A DNA stretch of 64,000 nucleotides from Acidobacteriota bacterium (GTDB taxonomy: Bacteria; Acidobacteriota; UBA6911; RPQK01; DATIPO01): NCBI GenBank assembly GCA_035471785.1, contig DATIPQ010000095.1, positions 1-64,000 on the forward strand. The letters are read 5' to 3'. Below, one piece after another: positions 1 to 8,465 of the stretch. A program made the position numbers and the translations under genes. Each line of letters opens with the position of its first letter. Position 1 is the stretch's first letter. The notes under the pieces are model-generated. The model was given only the letters and a program-made list of their open reading frames with translations, did no database searches and was not told where the DNA came from.

Positions 1-2
1 AC

Positions 3-254
3 TTCAAATACCACTTCAAGCAGGCCCTGGAAGCGTCGAAGATCGATCACTGCCGGTTTCACGATACTCGGCATACCTTCGCCAGTCACTTGGCCATGAG
101 CGGGGTGGACCTGCTGACCATCAAGAAACTGATGCGCCACAAGACCATGGCGATGACCCTTCGCTATGCCCACCTGAGCGATCAGCACACCAAGAAAGCA
201 GTAGAGCAGTTGTCGTTCGAGACACCCAAGAAAGAGAGCAAGGAGGCCCTTTAA
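3..254 (+). CDS. Tyrosine recombinase/integrase, C-terminal part (5' end outside window)
   Basis: The 83 readable codons encode the end of a phage-integrase-type catalytic domain. The HxxR box is visible as HDTRHTFASHLAMSG, followed by LRHK-like residues (LMRHKTMAMTLRYAH), in which the tyrosine of RYAH is the expected nucleophile that forms the 3'-phosphotyrosine link with DNA. The frame ends at TAA 252-254 after a Lys/Glu-rich tail. The enzyme catalyses site-specific strand exchange. The gene ends about 80 bp from the 3' end of a tRNA-Thr gene on the opposite strand, the standard geometry of an integrase beside its attachment site, so it most likely belongs to an integrated element lying to the left. 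A chromosomal XerC/D-type recombinase is the alternative and cannot be excluded without the N-terminal part. Confidence 0.88.
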   Translation, partial: FKYHFKQALEASKIDHCRFHDTRHTFASHLAMSGVDLLTIKKLMRHKTMAMTLRYAHLSDQHTKKAVEQLSFETPKKESKEAL

Positions 255-332
255 TGGGCTCATTTTTCCCACAGATATCACACAGGCGGGTTTTCGGGGG
301 AGGGGCGGATTGCTCTAAGTTGTTGAAAGCAC

Positions 333-407
333 TGGAGCCGGCGAGAGGAATCGAACCTCCAACCTACGCATTACGAATGCGTCGCTCTACCGTTGAGCTA
401 CGCCGGC
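333..407 (-). tRNA. tRNA-Thr, anticodon CGT
   Basis: On the minus strand a complete cloverleaf can be drawn: a 7-bp acceptor stem (GCCGGCG with CGCCGGC), D stem GCTC/GAGC, anticodon stem ACGCA/TGCGT with loop TTCGTAA (anticodon CGT, reading ACG), a five-base variable loop, T stem GGAGG/CCTCT with loop TTCGATT, discriminator T and an encoded CCA at 333-335. All stems pair, with one G-T in the T stem. It decodes threonine. The 3' end faces the recombinase gene ending at 254, so this tRNA is a likely attachment site. Confidence 0.96.
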
Positions 408-477
408 TTGCGGAGCTAGGCATTCTAACTAAAAAGGGTCGCGGTAATCAACTGCCAGGCGGGCATCGTGGCCGGGG

Positions 478-804
478 CTAGGCATCGCCGCCGGACTTGG
501 TGTATTTGGCGGCCAGGGCGCCCATGTCTTCGGCTTCTTCGATGCGGCCCTGGCGTTGGTAGAACATGGAAAGGCTGGTGTAGGCCATGGCGTTCTCGGG
601 TTCCAGGTCGCGGAAGCGTTCGCCGTATTTTACGGCCTTTTCCAGCTCGTTCTGGTGGAAATAGCTCATGGCCAGGGCCTGCAGCGAGTCGGCATGGTCG
701 GAGTCGACCTGCAAGGCCTTTTCCAGCTCCGCGATGGCCTCGTCGAGTTGATCCTGGACGAAATGCTGCATTCCCTTGTTGTAGTGGTCTTGGGCGCTTG
801 ACAT
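478..804 (-). CDS. Small TPR-repeat protein
   Basis: A 108-residue protein made almost wholly of tetratricopeptide repeats. Three helical-hairpin units can be recognised by the spaced Ala/Gly/Leu pattern (A..Y..G....EAI..LEKAL, then A...LA..Y....E.EKAV, then AY..L...Y...G..EEAE). There is no signal peptide, so a cytoplasmic protein-interaction role is expected; no enzymatic motif is present. It is the last gene of a minus-strand run with the two M16 peptidase genes, 31 bp downstream of the second. It may act as an adaptor or assembly factor for that pair, but this rests only on position. Confidence 0.8.
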   Translation of the reverse strand: MSSAQDHYNKGMQHFVQDQLDEAIAELEKALQVDSDHADSLQALAMSYFHQNELEKAVKYGERFRDLEPENAMAYTSLSMFYQRQGRIEEAEDMGALAAKYTKSGGDA

Positions 805-835
805 GGTTATCCGCTCCTATAAAGCCTGTCGAGAT

Positions 836-2194
836 TCACGACTCGATTTGATTTCCGCTCTTGTCGTAGACGGTGACGGGACCGAACCGCTTCAGGTCTT
901 CTTCGACTTGGCGACGGTCGGCCACCACCACGATATGATAGCGCGCCGGGTCGAGGTAGCGCGCAGCCGCCTCTTGAATCTCCTCGGCGCTGACCCCCTG
1001 CACTTCGGGAATGTAGCGCTCGAAGTGATCCTCAGGCAGGCCATAGAAATCGCGCAGCAGCTCCAGCATGGCGATGGTGGCCGGGGCTTCCAGTTGAGCG
1101 ATGAAGGCGCCGATCACTTCGGCCCGGGCCCGCTGCAGTTCTTCCTGCCCCACCGGTTCCCGGGCCATGCGTCTGCACTCGGCGAAGATCTCCTCGATGG
1201 ATTCGATAAGGGCGTCGGAGCGGATGTCGGCGCCCATGGTGAGCAGTCCATCGCGCTTGAAGCCGTTCATTTCGGAGTAAATGCCGTAGGTGTAGCCCTT
1301 GGCCTCGCGCAGGTTGAGGAAGAGACGCGCGCTGGCCCCTCCTCCCAGCACCTGGGAAACCATGCGCAGCACCCGCGTGTGGGGATGGTTGCGGGCGAAA
1401 GTGCGTCCTCCGATGAGCAGCCGGGTCTGGGTCGAATGAGGACGGTGAATGAGGCTGACTCTTCCTTGGGAGGGTTCTCCCAGATCGGGGAAATCGGGGC
1501 TGGCAACCGGCTCCGCCTTCCATTGCCCGAAGTACCTGCGGGCCAACTCCAGGCCCTCCTCCTGGTCGATGTCGCCGGCCAGCAGCAAGGTGGCCCGGGA
1601 AGGTCCGTAGTGACGGGCGTGAAAGCGGGTCAGCTCATGGGATCCGAGGCCTTTGAGGTGCTCGGGACGCAGGCACTTCTTGCAGTAGGGATGGTCGGGG
1701 AAGAGAGCGTTGTGCATTTGGTCGTCGGCCAGATAGCGGGGCATGGAGCGTTGGGCCGAGAGGAGGCTATGCCAGCGGGCCCGCACGCGCTCGATCTCGC
1801 CCTCGTCGAAGGCGGGAGCCATCAGCATCTCTGAAAGCTGATCCAAAGCAGGCTCGACAGCGCTCTTCAGAAAGTCCATTTGCAGCAGCGAGTACTCCAG
1901 GCGGGCATCGGCCTTGTAGTGGATGGCCCATCGGTCCTGCTCGCGCGCCAACTGCTGGGCGCTGCGGCTGCGCGTCCCATGCTCGACCATCTCCAGAGTC
2001 AACGGCGCCAGGGCCAGCCGCTCGAAGGGAGCGTCCACTTTTCCGCCCGAAGAAATGGCCAGGCGCAGCCAGATTTTGGGGATGCCGCGGTTCTTTACGG
2101 TCAGCACCCGCAGTCCGTTGTCGAGGCTGTCCTTGGGAACCTCGGGAAAGGAAACGTTGCGAATAGGACCCGGGGGAGGTGGCGTTTTAATCAT
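836..2194 (-). CDS. M16 family peptidase homologue, non-catalytic subunit
   Basis: A 452-residue protein with the two-lobed M16 (insulinase/processing peptidase) fold. It shows the N-terminal LDNGLRVL strand, a long lobe around residues 40-215, and the second lobe beginning near LIHRPHSTQTRLLIGG with the family's glycine-rich segment (VLGGGASARLFLNLRE.KGYTYG). The zinc motif HxxEH expected near residue 70 is absent: the aligned stretch reads LTLEMVEHGT, with no first histidine. Such subunits pair with a catalytic partner, as in mitochondrial MPP alpha/beta, and the next gene upstream (ending at 2222) has the intact motif. The two genes are 27 bp apart. No signal peptide is evident, so a cytoplasmic or periplasm-facing role is unresolved. 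Confidence 0.88.
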   Translation of the reverse strand: MIKTPPPPGPIRNVSFPEVPKDSLDNGLRVLTVKNRGIPKIWLRLAISSGGKVDAPFERLALAPLTLEMVEHGTRSRSAQQLAREQDRWAIHYKADARLEYSLLQMDFLKSAVEPALDQLSEMLMAPAFDEGEIERVRARWHSLLSAQRSMPRYLADDQMHNALFPDHPYCKKCLRPEHLKGLGSHELTRFHARHYGPSRATLLLAGDIDQEEGLELARRYFGQWKAEPVASPDFPDLGEPSQGRVSLIHRPHSTQTRLLIGGRTFARNHPHTRVLRMVSQVLGGGASARLFLNLREAKGYTYGIYSEMNGFKRDGLLTMGADIRSDALIESIEEIFAECRRMAREPVGQEELQRARAEVIGAFIAQLEAPATIAMLELLRDFYGLPEDHFERYIPEVQGVSAEEIQEAAARYLDPARYHIVVVADRRQVEEDLKRFGPVTVYDKSGNQIES

Positions 2195-2221
2195 GGTTGA
2201 CTTGGGCAGAATCGATAGTCG

Positions 2222-3499
2222 CTAGGACGGCGTCGAGCCCGCTTTGGGCAAAATCTTGAGGATGGTGCTGTTCTGAGGACGAAAAGTTCGTGCGGCAGCC
2301 TCCATCATGCGCCGCGGAGTGACTTCCTCATAGCGGCGCAGGTCGTCGTTGAAACGGGCCGGGTCGCCGAAGTAGACGGCGTAGCGGGCCAGGCGTTCGC
2401 CGATGGTGGAGACCTTGGCGCAGCCGGAGACGAAACGGTAAGCGTAGAGGTTACGAGCCTTCTCGAGTTCTTCTTGACTGACTTCCTGCTCGCCGGTGCG
2501 CGCCAGCTCTTCCATGACTGCTTCAACGACCTCGTCCACCGCCACCTGACGGTGAATCAGATAGAAGAGGTTGAAGAGCTCGGGCCCCCGATAGTTGTTG
2601 GGTCCGCCCGACAGGCTGGTCATCCAATTGCGCCGGTAGATGAACTGGTTGTAGAGGCGCGAAGAGTTGCCCTGGGTCAGGATGATGGCCAGCATCGACA
2701 GGGCGTAGAAGTCGTCTGACCCCATTTCGGGCATGTGAAATCCCATGTAGACGGCCGGCAGGGTGGCCAGAGGATCCTCGATGACCTTGAGCTTGGCTTC
2801 CTGCTGGGCCGGCTCCTCAATCTCAGGAGGCCGGCTGTCGGTCTGATGGGTGATGACGCCGAAATAATCCTCGACCGCCGTCATGGCCTCCGCGGGATCG
2901 AAGTCGCCGCTGATGACCAGGATGGCGTTGTCGGGCCCGTAATGGCGACGGTGGAAGGCCTGGGCGTCCTCTACGCGGGCCTTGCGCAAGTCCTCCTCGT
3001 CTCCGATGACGGGGTGGGCGTAGGCCCAGCTCTGGTAGGCCAGCCGGTCGAAGGTCAGGAAGGCTTCTCCGTAGGGGCGGTTGTCGTAATTCTGCTTCTT
3101 CTCTTCGATGACGGTGCTGCGCTGGTTTTCGAAGCTCTCAGGGGTCACCTTGAGAGAGCGCATGCGCTCAGCTTCCAACCACAGCCCCAGGCGCAGGTGA
3201 TGAGAAGGAAGCGTCGCGTAGTAGTTGGTGCGGTCCTTGTTGGTGGAGGCGTTCCAGTGACCGCCGACCTCGTCGATGAGGCGTCCGTGCTCGTTCTTGG
3301 TCACGTTCTCCGAGCCCTGGAACATCATGTGCTCGAAGAGGTGGGCAAAGCCCGAGAATCCAGGAGATTCGTAGCTTGATCCCACCTTGTAGTGGACCGT
3401 AACGTGCACCAGCGGGATTCGGGTTCGGGGCGCCAGGATGACCTTCAATCCGTTGTCCAAATGGTGTTCTTGGAAGTCGATCGGAGCCGGCTTGTCCAT
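2222..3499 (-). CDS. M16 family zinc metallopeptidase, catalytic subunit
   Basis: A 425-residue M16 peptidase. Counting from the ATG at 3499 (MDKPAPIDF), the inverted zinc motif is H53-L-F-E56-H57, and the third ligand lies at E133 in STVIEEKK, the usual spacing of about 76 residues. It hydrolyses peptide bonds in unfolded or short peptides. The second-lobe segment NSSRLYNQFI is also present. An in-frame TTG at 3535 would add 12 residues; neither start has a clear Shine-Dalgarno, and I prefer the ATG. It leads a run of three minus-strand genes with a non-catalytic M16 partner and a TPR protein, and is divergent from the ACT-domain gene at 3600. Confidence 0.93.
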   Translation of the reverse strand: MDKPAPIDFQEHHLDNGLKVILAPRTRIPLVHVTVHYKVGSSYESPGFSGFAHLFEHMMFQGSENVTKNEHGRLIDEVGGHWNASTNKDRTNYYATLPSHHLRLGLWLEAERMRSLKVTPESFENQRSTVIEEKKQNYDNRPYGEAFLTFDRLAYQSWAYAHPVIGDEEDLRKARVEDAQAFHRRHYGPDNAILVISGDFDPAEAMTAVEDYFGVITHQTDSRPPEIEEPAQQEAKLKVIEDPLATLPAVYMGFHMPEMGSDDFYALSMLAIILTQGNSSRLYNQFIYRRNWMTSLSGGPNNYRGPELFNLFYLIHRQVAVDEVVEAVMEELARTGEQEVSQEELEKARNLYAYRFVSGCAKVSTIGERLARYAVYFGDPARFNDDLRRYEEVTPRRMMEAAARTFRPQNSTILKILPKAGSTPS

Positions 3500-3599
3500 C
3501 GGCCAAAAATAGCTTTTTGGGCGCTTTGGCGTCAACTTGCGGGGCGGATGCGGGCACTATGGCATTCAATCTCCGATGTCCCCAGCAACTCCTTGACGG

Positions 3600-4433
3600 A
3601 TGAGCCGGATTGGACGCAGAATAGAAAACGACATGGTCGATCCGCTCTATTTGCCCATCACCGATGCCCAGGAAGCCCGGGCTATGCTCGACGAGCTTCC
3701 CATGGCCCTGGAACCGAACCGTTTCGTAGAGTTCGTGATGGGATTCCCGCGGCGCTACCTGGTCAACACCCCTCGCGTCGACATCGTCAAGCATTACCTG
3801 CTCATGCAGAGCCGCGGCGCGCGGCCGCTGATCTCTTCGCTCAACCGCGAGGCCGGACGCTGGAAGCTGTCGGTAATCACCCGTGACCGCTCTTGCCTCT
3901 TCAGCAACGTAGCCGGTTCTCTAAGCTGTTTCGGGGCCAATATTTCCTCGGCCGAAGCCTTCGCCAACGCCAACTCGGTCGTGCTCGACACCTTTCAGTT
4001 CATCGACCGCGAGACCGTCTTCGCCAGCAATAAGAAGGTGCAGGAGTTCCAGGCCTTTTTGGAGAGCGTGGTGGAGGGCGAGGTGAGTCTCAGCGAACGC
4101 TTCCAGGAGCGCATCGATCAGGTACAGATCGACGAGGACCGTCCTCTCCGTATCTGCCTGGACGATGGGTCGCATCCCAGCGCCACCTGCCTTTCCATCG
4201 ACTTCCCCGACCATTTCGGCCACCTTTACCTGGTGGGGCGTACGATTTCGGAGGCGGGGGTCGACATCGACATGGCCTACGTCAAAATCGAGGGGCGCGA
4301 CGTGCACGACCAGTTCTACCTGACTCGCCGGGGAGAGAAGCTCTCGGATGGGCTGCAGCAGGATTTGGAACGGCGCCTCATCGACCTGGGACACCGCTTC
4401 CGGCGTCCGGCGCCTGCCAAGGCCTTGGCCTGA
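3600..4433 (+). CDS. GlnD-like double ACT-domain protein without nucleotidyltransferase
   Basis: A 277-residue protein resembling the C-terminal third of the PII uridylyltransferase GlnD. Residues about 85-160 form an ACT domain (LSVITRDRSCLFSNVAGSLSCFGANI, with the DRxxLF...G glycine turn). Residues about 195-265 form a second one (LSIDFPDHFGHLYLVGRTISEAGVDI). The nucleotidyltransferase and HD domains of full GlnD are missing, and nothing like them is encoded upstream. ACT domains bind amino acids such as glutamine, so a stand-alone nitrogen or amino-acid sensor is plausible. The start is uncertain: ATG 3600 or ATG 3633, neither with a good ribosome site. It converges on pyrE. Confidence 0.75.
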   Translation: MSRIGRRIENDMVDPLYLPITDAQEARAMLDELPMALEPNRFVEFVMGFPRRYLVNTPRVDIVKHYLLMQSRGARPLISSLNREAGRWKLSVITRDRSCLFSNVAGSLSCFGANISSAEAFANANSVVLDTFQFIDRETVFASNKKVQEFQAFLESVVEGEVSLSERFQERIDQVQIDEDRPLRICLDDGSHPSATCLSIDFPDHFGHLYLVGRTISEAGVDIDMAYVKIEGRDVHDQFYLTRRGEKLSDGLQQDLERRLIDLGHRFRRPAPAKALA

Positions 4434-4482
4434 TCCCACCTTCGAACATTAGAACTACGCATATCGAGATTCGCGCTTCGTC

Positions 4483-5088
4483 TCAATCCTGGAGGGCTTT
4501 AAGCTGTTGTTGGATGGCGGGGCCGTCGAGGAGTTCCTGAGCCGTCAGCAGGGGGAAGAAGGGATAGTTGGAAAGCCGCTCGGCGCCGCCTTGCTGGCGG
4601 TCCACCAGAGCCACTACTGCCACGACTCGGTAACCGGCCTCTTCGGCCTTTTCGATGGCCTGGAGCGTCGATCCTCCGGTGGTGCAGACGTCGTCCACGA
4701 TCACCACCGGATCGCCTTCCTTGCCTCTGTATCCTTCGATGAAGCGCTGGGTGCCGTGTCCTTTGGCTTCCTTGCGCACGATGAAGGCCGGCAGGGGATC
4801 GTACTGCTGGCGCAGGGCGTGGCTGACGGCCGCCACCGCTGAAACGATGGGGTCGGCGCCCAGCGTCAGCCCGCCGATAGCGGCCGCTTTGATTCCCTTC
4901 TCGCGCAGCGTCCAGAGCAGCAGTTCGGCGGTCAGGAAGGCGCCCTCCGGATGCAGCGTGGTGGGCTTGGAATCGAAGTAGTAGTGGCTGGTCATCCCCG
5001 AGGTCAGGGTGAACTTGCCGATCTTCAGGCTTTTCTGGCGAAGCAGTTCGACCAGGCGGATCTTTTTCGACTGAATAGAGGCGCTCAC
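4483..5088 (-). CDS. pyrE: Orotate phosphoribosyltransferase
   Basis: A 201-residue type I phosphoribosyltransferase that joins orotate to PRPP, giving OMP in pyrimidine synthesis. The PRPP-binding motif VVIVDDVCTTGGST sits near residue 130. The family's KPTTLHPEGAFL, IGGLTLGADPI and IVRKEAKGHGTQ segments are in order. The start is GTG 5088, supported by AGGAGT eight bases upstream. The gene lies downstream of yajQ on the same strand, with 135 bp between them that is nearly filled by repeat A. It ends 50 bp from the end of the convergent ACT-protein gene. Confidence 0.96.
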   Translation of the reverse strand: MSASIQSKKIRLVELLRQKSLKIGKFTLTSGMTSHYYFDSKPTTLHPEGAFLTAELLLWTLREKGIKAAAIGGLTLGADPIVSAVAAVSHALRQQYDPLPAFIVRKEAKGHGTQRFIEGYRGKEGDPVVIVDDVCTTGGSTLQAIEKAEEAGYRVVAVVALVDRQQGGAERLSNYPFFPLLTAQELLDGPAIQQQLKALQD

Positions 5089-5127
5089 GGCACTGGACTC
5101 CTGTTGGCGGCTACCATCTGTCGGCGG

Positions 5128-5226
5128 GCTAGGGCCACTAGGTGGCCAACAAGTTCACACACGAATCAAGTTTCAGCGACCGCGCTGAAGGCCTAATTGC
5201 TCTCGGCGGTATGAGGCTGCTCGCTA
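5128..5226 (-). repeat. Repeat A, copy 1 (starts on the yajQ stop codon)
   Basis: Read in the direction of yajQ, this 99-bp element starts at the yajQ TAG (5226-5224) and ends in CCCTAGC at 5128. It matches 62087-62184 with four substitutions and one indel, about 95% identity. It contains a perfect hairpin TTCAGCG-CGGT-CGCTGAA and a second one, GGCCAC-CTA-GTGGCC, near its far end. It fills most of the yajQ-pyrE gap, leaving pyrE its own ribosome site. Confidence 0.95.
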
Positions 5227-5730
5227 TCGATAGTTGCCGAAGGTCATATGGACACCGAAGTCTTTCTCTTTCAGTAGCGCGATGACCTCCTGCAGGGTAT
5301 CGCGGTCACGTCCCGAAACCCTCACGGTGTCGCCCTGGATCGAGGACTGCACCTTGAGCTTGGTCCCCTTGATGAACTTGACCACTTCCTTGCACTTCTC
5401 GGCGGGGATGCCCTGCTGGATGTCGACACGCTGGCGCACCGTCCCTCCGGCGGCGGGTTCCACTTTCTGGAAGCTGAGGGCCTTGAGGGGCACCTTGCGC
5501 TTGATCAGCTTCTTTTCCAGCACGTCGATCAACTGGGTCATCTTGAACTCGTCGTCGCTGATCAGGATCAGGTGATCTTGCTCTTCCAGCTTGATATCGC
5601 TCTTGCTTCCCTTGAAGTCGAAGCGTTGTCCGATTTCCTTGAGGGCCTGCTGTACTGCGTTGCGGACTTCGTGGACGTTGACTTGCGAGAGAACGTCGAA
5701 TGAGTTGGTCTTGGCCATTTCGGCGGGCAT
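5224..5730 (-). CDS. yajQ: YajQ family nucleotide-binding protein
   Basis: A 168-residue member of the YajQ family, whose proteobacterial members bind cyclic di-GMP and affect transcription; here the ligand is untested. The full family signature is visible: NSFDVLSQVN at the start, RFDFKGSKSDI near residue 38, the KL..RKVPLKAL segment, the central QRVDIQQGI strand, KIKFIKG-like VVKFIKGTKLKVQ and the closing KEKDFGVHMTFGNYR. The length is typical (about 163). An alternative start at the fifth codon (MAKTNSF) would match other family members better; neither has a clear Shine-Dalgarno. Its TAG stop is the first triplet of repeat A. It lies 45 bp downstream of acs in the same direction. Confidence 0.95.
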   Translation of the reverse strand: MPAEMAKTNSFDVLSQVNVHEVRNAVQQALKEIGQRFDFKGSKSDIKLEEQDHLILISDDEFKMTQLIDVLEKKLIKRKVPLKALSFQKVEPAAGGTVRQRVDIQQGIPAEKCKEVVKFIKGTKLKVQSSIQGDTVRVSGRDRDTLQEVIALLKEKDFGVHMTFGNYR

Positions 5731-5775
5731 CTTACCACGAGCCGAAGGCCCTCCATAGCTTTGCGACCAAGGGCG

Positions 5776-7728
5776 CTACTCTTCTTCGTACCTTTGCTTG
5801 ATGGCCTCCAGCACGGAGGGGTCGGCCAGGGTGGTGGTGTCGCTGGCCACCCGTCCTTCAGCGATGTCGCGCAGCAGGCGGCGCATGATCTTGCCGCTTC
5901 GCGTCTTGGGCAGTTCGTGGGTGAAGTGGATCTGGTCGGGCTTGGCGATGGGCCCGATCTTGATGGCCACGTGGCGGCGCAACGCCTCCTTCTTTTCCGG
6001 GTCTCCCTGTATGTCTCCGCGCAGCGTGACGAAGGCGGCGATGCTCTGGCCCTTGATGTCGTGGGAGGCGCCGATGACGGCAGCTTCGGCCACGTCATCG
6101 TGGCTGACCAGGGCGCTTTCCACCTCCATGGTGCCGATGCGGTGTCCCGAGACGTTGAGGACGTCGTCCACGCGGCCCAGTATCCAGAAGTAACCGTCCT
6201 CGTCGCGCTTGGCTCCGTCCCCCGTGAAATAGAGGCCCGGGTAGCGGCTCCAGTAGGTTTCCTGCCAGCGCTGGTCGTCGCCCCAGATGGTGCGCGCCAT
6301 GGACGGCCAGGGATTGCGCAGCACCAGATAGCCTCCGCCCACTTCGACGCGTTTCCCCTCTCCGTCGAGAATGTCGGCTTCGATTCCGGGAAAGGGCCGG
6401 GTGGCCGATCCCGGCTTGGTGCGGGTGATGCCGGGCAGGGGAGTGATCATCATGGCGCCGGTTTCGGTTTGCCACCAGGTATCGACGATGGGCGTACGGT
6501 CGCCACCGATGTGGCGCCGGTACCAGATCCAGGCCTCGGGATTGATGGGCTCGCCCACGGTGCCCAGCAGGCGCAGGGAGGAGAGGTCGTGGCGTTGGGG
6601 GTGTTCCTCTCCCCAGCGCATGAAGGCGCGGATGGCGGTGGGGGCGGTGTAGAGGATGTTGATGCGGTACTTGGCCACCAGCTCCCAGAAGCGGTCTTTC
6701 TCGGGATAGTCGGGTCCGCCTTCGTACATGACCGTGGTGGCGCCGTTGGCCAGGGGTCCGTAGACGATGTAGCTGTGGCCGGTGACCCAGCCGATGTCGG
6801 CGGTGCACCAGTAGGTGTCTTCTTCCTTCAGGTCGAAGACGTACTTGCAGGTGGCGGTGGCGCCGGTCAGATAGCCTCCGGTGGTGTGAAGCAGTCCCTT
6901 GGGTTTGCCGGTGGTTCCCGAGGTGTAGAGGATGTAGAGGGGATGCTCGGAGTCGAGGTGGGCGGGTTCGACGTAAGCGTCGCCGCTGCGCCGCATTTCG
7001 CGGTGCCACCAGTGGTCGCGTCCGTCCTTCATGTTGACGCGGGTGGGGTCGGTGGTGCGGTTGACCACCAGCAGGTTCTCGATGCTGGGACATCCGCGCA
7101 CGGCCTCGTCGGCGTTCTGTTTGAGGGGAACCACGCTTCCGCGCCTCCAGGATCCGTCGGCGGTGATCAGCAGCTTGGCCTGGCAGTCATTGATGCGGTC
7201 GCGCAGCGACTCGGGGCTGAAGCCTCCGAAGACCACCGTATGGGGGGCTCCGATGCGGGCGCAGGCCAGCATGGCCACGGCCAGTTCGGGGACCATTCCC
7301 ATGTAGATGGCCACCCGGTCGCCTTCTTCGATCCCCAGACGGTGCAGGGCGGCGGCGCAGCGGTTGACCTCGCGGTGCAGGTCCTGGTAGGTGAGGACGC
7401 GCTGATCGCCCGGTTCGCCTTCCCAAACGAGAGCGGCCTTGTTCTTGCGCCAGGTCTGAAGATGGCGGTCGAGGCAGTTGTAGCTGACGTTGAGCTTGCC
7501 TCCCACGAACCACTTGGCATGAGGGCAGTCCCATTCAAGCACCTCGTCCCAGGGCTGGAACCAGTCCAGCGCCTCGGCCATCTCGCTCCAGAAGCCGAGG
7601 GGATCGTCCTCAGCCTTGCGGTAGATCTCGGGGTCGCTCCAATGGGCCTGGGATGCGAAATCCGCGGGCGGATCGAAGGTGCGGTCTTCTTGCAGAAGCG
7701 CGTCGATGGTCTCTTTGCCTTTTGCCAT
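5776..7728 (-). CDS. acs: Acetyl-CoA synthetase, AMP-forming
   Basis: A 650-residue enzyme converting acetate, ATP and CoA to acetyl-CoA, AMP and pyrophosphate. The N-terminal ACAS domain begins near residue 25. The phosphate-binding loop [11 protein letters not shown] is at 268-278. WWQTETGA (the A5 motif), [19 protein letters not shown] (the hinge) and the C-terminal [11 protein letters not shown] follow; the last carries the lysine that is the usual target of regulatory acetylation. The length matches the family (about 650). It sits between an HD-domain gene upstream and yajQ downstream on the minus strand, with 69- and 45-bp gaps that suggest co-transcription. Confidence 0.98.
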   Translation of the reverse strand: MAKGKETIDALLQEDRTFDPPADFASQAHWSDPEIYRKAEDDPLGFWSEMAEALDWFQPWDEVLEWDCPHAKWFVGGKLNVSYNCLDRHLQTWRKNKAALVWEGEPGDQRVLTYQDLHREVNRCAAALHRLGIEEGDRVAIYMGMVPELAVAMLACARIGAPHTVVFGGFSPESLRDRINDCQAKLLITADGSWRRGSVVPLKQNADEAVRGCPSIENLLVVNRTTDPTRVNMKDGRDHWWHREMRRSGDAYVEPAHLDSEHPLYILYTSGTTGKPKGLLHTTGGYLTGATATCKYVFDLKEEDTYWCTADIGWVTGHSYIVYGPLANGATTVMYEGGPDYPEKDRFWELVAKYRINILYTAPTAIRAFMRWGEEHPQRHDLSSLRLLGTVGEPINPEAWIWYRRHIGGDRTPIVDTWWQTETGAMMITPLPGITRTKPGSATRPFPGIEADILDGEGKRVEVGGGYLVLRNPWPSMARTIWGDDQRWQETYWSRYPGLYFTGDGAKRDEDGYFWILGRVDDVLNVSGHRIGTMEVESALVSHDDVAEAAVIGASHDIKGQSIAAFVTLRGDIQGDPEKKEALRRHVAIKIGPIAKPDQIHFTHELPKTRSGKIMRRLLRDIAEGRVASDTTTLADPSVLEAIKQRYEEE

Positions 7729-7797
7729 TGCTGTTCTTGGTCCTCTCGCTTCAAACTTAGGCTTGTCGTCGGTCGCGTCCTGAGGGGCCCGGTCGTT

Positions 7798-8370
7798 TCA
7801 GCGGGCCTGCGAGCCGTCCAGCTCGAGGTCCTCGGCGATGCCGCTCATGGCCTCGACCAGGAAAGCGATGTGCTCGCCCATATCGACGCCCAGCTCTTCG
7901 ACTCCCTGGCGGATGTCGTCCCGGCTGACCGAGCGGGCGAAGGCCTTGTCCTTGATCTTCTTCTTGACCGACTTGACCTTGACGTCGGCGATCTTCTTGC
8001 TGGGCCGCACCAGGGCCACCGCCGTGATCAGTCCGCTCAGCTCGTCCACTGCGAACAGGGTCTTGTCCATCTTGCTCTTGCGGGGCACCCCGGTGTGGTT
8101 GCCGTGGGAGAGTATGGCGTGGACGATGTCTTCGGGATAGCCTTTTTCCTGAAGGATGCGGCATCCCACGAAGGGATGGTCCTCCAGACTGGGATTCTGC
8201 TCATAGTCGAAGTCGTGCAGCAAGCCCACGATCCCCCATTTTTCCTCATCTTCCCCGAACTTGCGGGCATAGGCCCGCATGCCGGCTTCCACCGCCAAAG
8301 CGTGCTTGATGAGGCTGGGGTTCTGGGTGTATTCGGTAAGCAGTTGCCAGGCTTCTTCACGTGACGGCAT
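7798..8370 (-). CDS. HD-domain metal-dependent hydrolase
   Basis: A 190-residue HD-superfamily protein. The metal ligands are visible as an early histidine in LIKHALAVE, the HD pair in GLLHDFDYEQ, histidines in LEDHPFVG and ILSHGNHTG, and an aspartate in FAVDELSGLI. These are the conserved features of the small HDIG-type phosphohydrolase family; the substrate (a nucleotide or cyclic nucleotide) cannot be read from sequence. The C-terminal 60 residues, rich in Lys then acidic, are characteristic of this subgroup. It is the first gene of the HD-acs-yajQ-pyrE run and is divergent from pyk, with 95 bp between start codons. Confidence 0.88.
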   Translation of the reverse strand: MPSREEAWQLLTEYTQNPSLIKHALAVEAGMRAYARKFGEDEEKWGIVGLLHDFDYEQNPSLEDHPFVGCRILQEKGYPEDIVHAILSHGNHTGVPRKSKMDKTLFAVDELSGLITAVALVRPSKKIADVKVKSVKKKIKDKAFARSVSRDDIRQGVEELGVDMGEHIAFLVEAMSGIAEDLELDGSQAR

Positions 8371-8397
8371 CTAAACGACTCCTGAAAGCGAATCCAG

Positions 8398-8403
8398 TAT
8401 AAT
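8398..8403 (+). promoter_or_regulatory. Probable -10 box of the pyk promoter
   Basis: A perfect TATAAT lies 63 bp ahead of the pyk start codon in the divergent HD-gene/pyk spacer. The sequence 17 bp upstream (ACGACT) is a poor -35 match, so the call rests on the -10 alone. Confidence 0.45.
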
Positions 8404-8465
8404 GGCCTCTCTTTTTTGACCCTCCGGGCTTTGCGGTCCGGTCATGATATCGCAAAGGATCATCG

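Noticed and set aside
1267-1523. Alternative small frames within the M16 gene
   Set aside because: Shadow frames of a gene with clear family sequence; no start signals.
5761-8364. An open frame of 867 codons on the plus strand
   Set aside because: It lies antisense to acs, the spacer and the HD gene, each with clear family motifs. Its Gly/Val/Ala/His-rich product is typical of antisense readings in GC-rich DNA.
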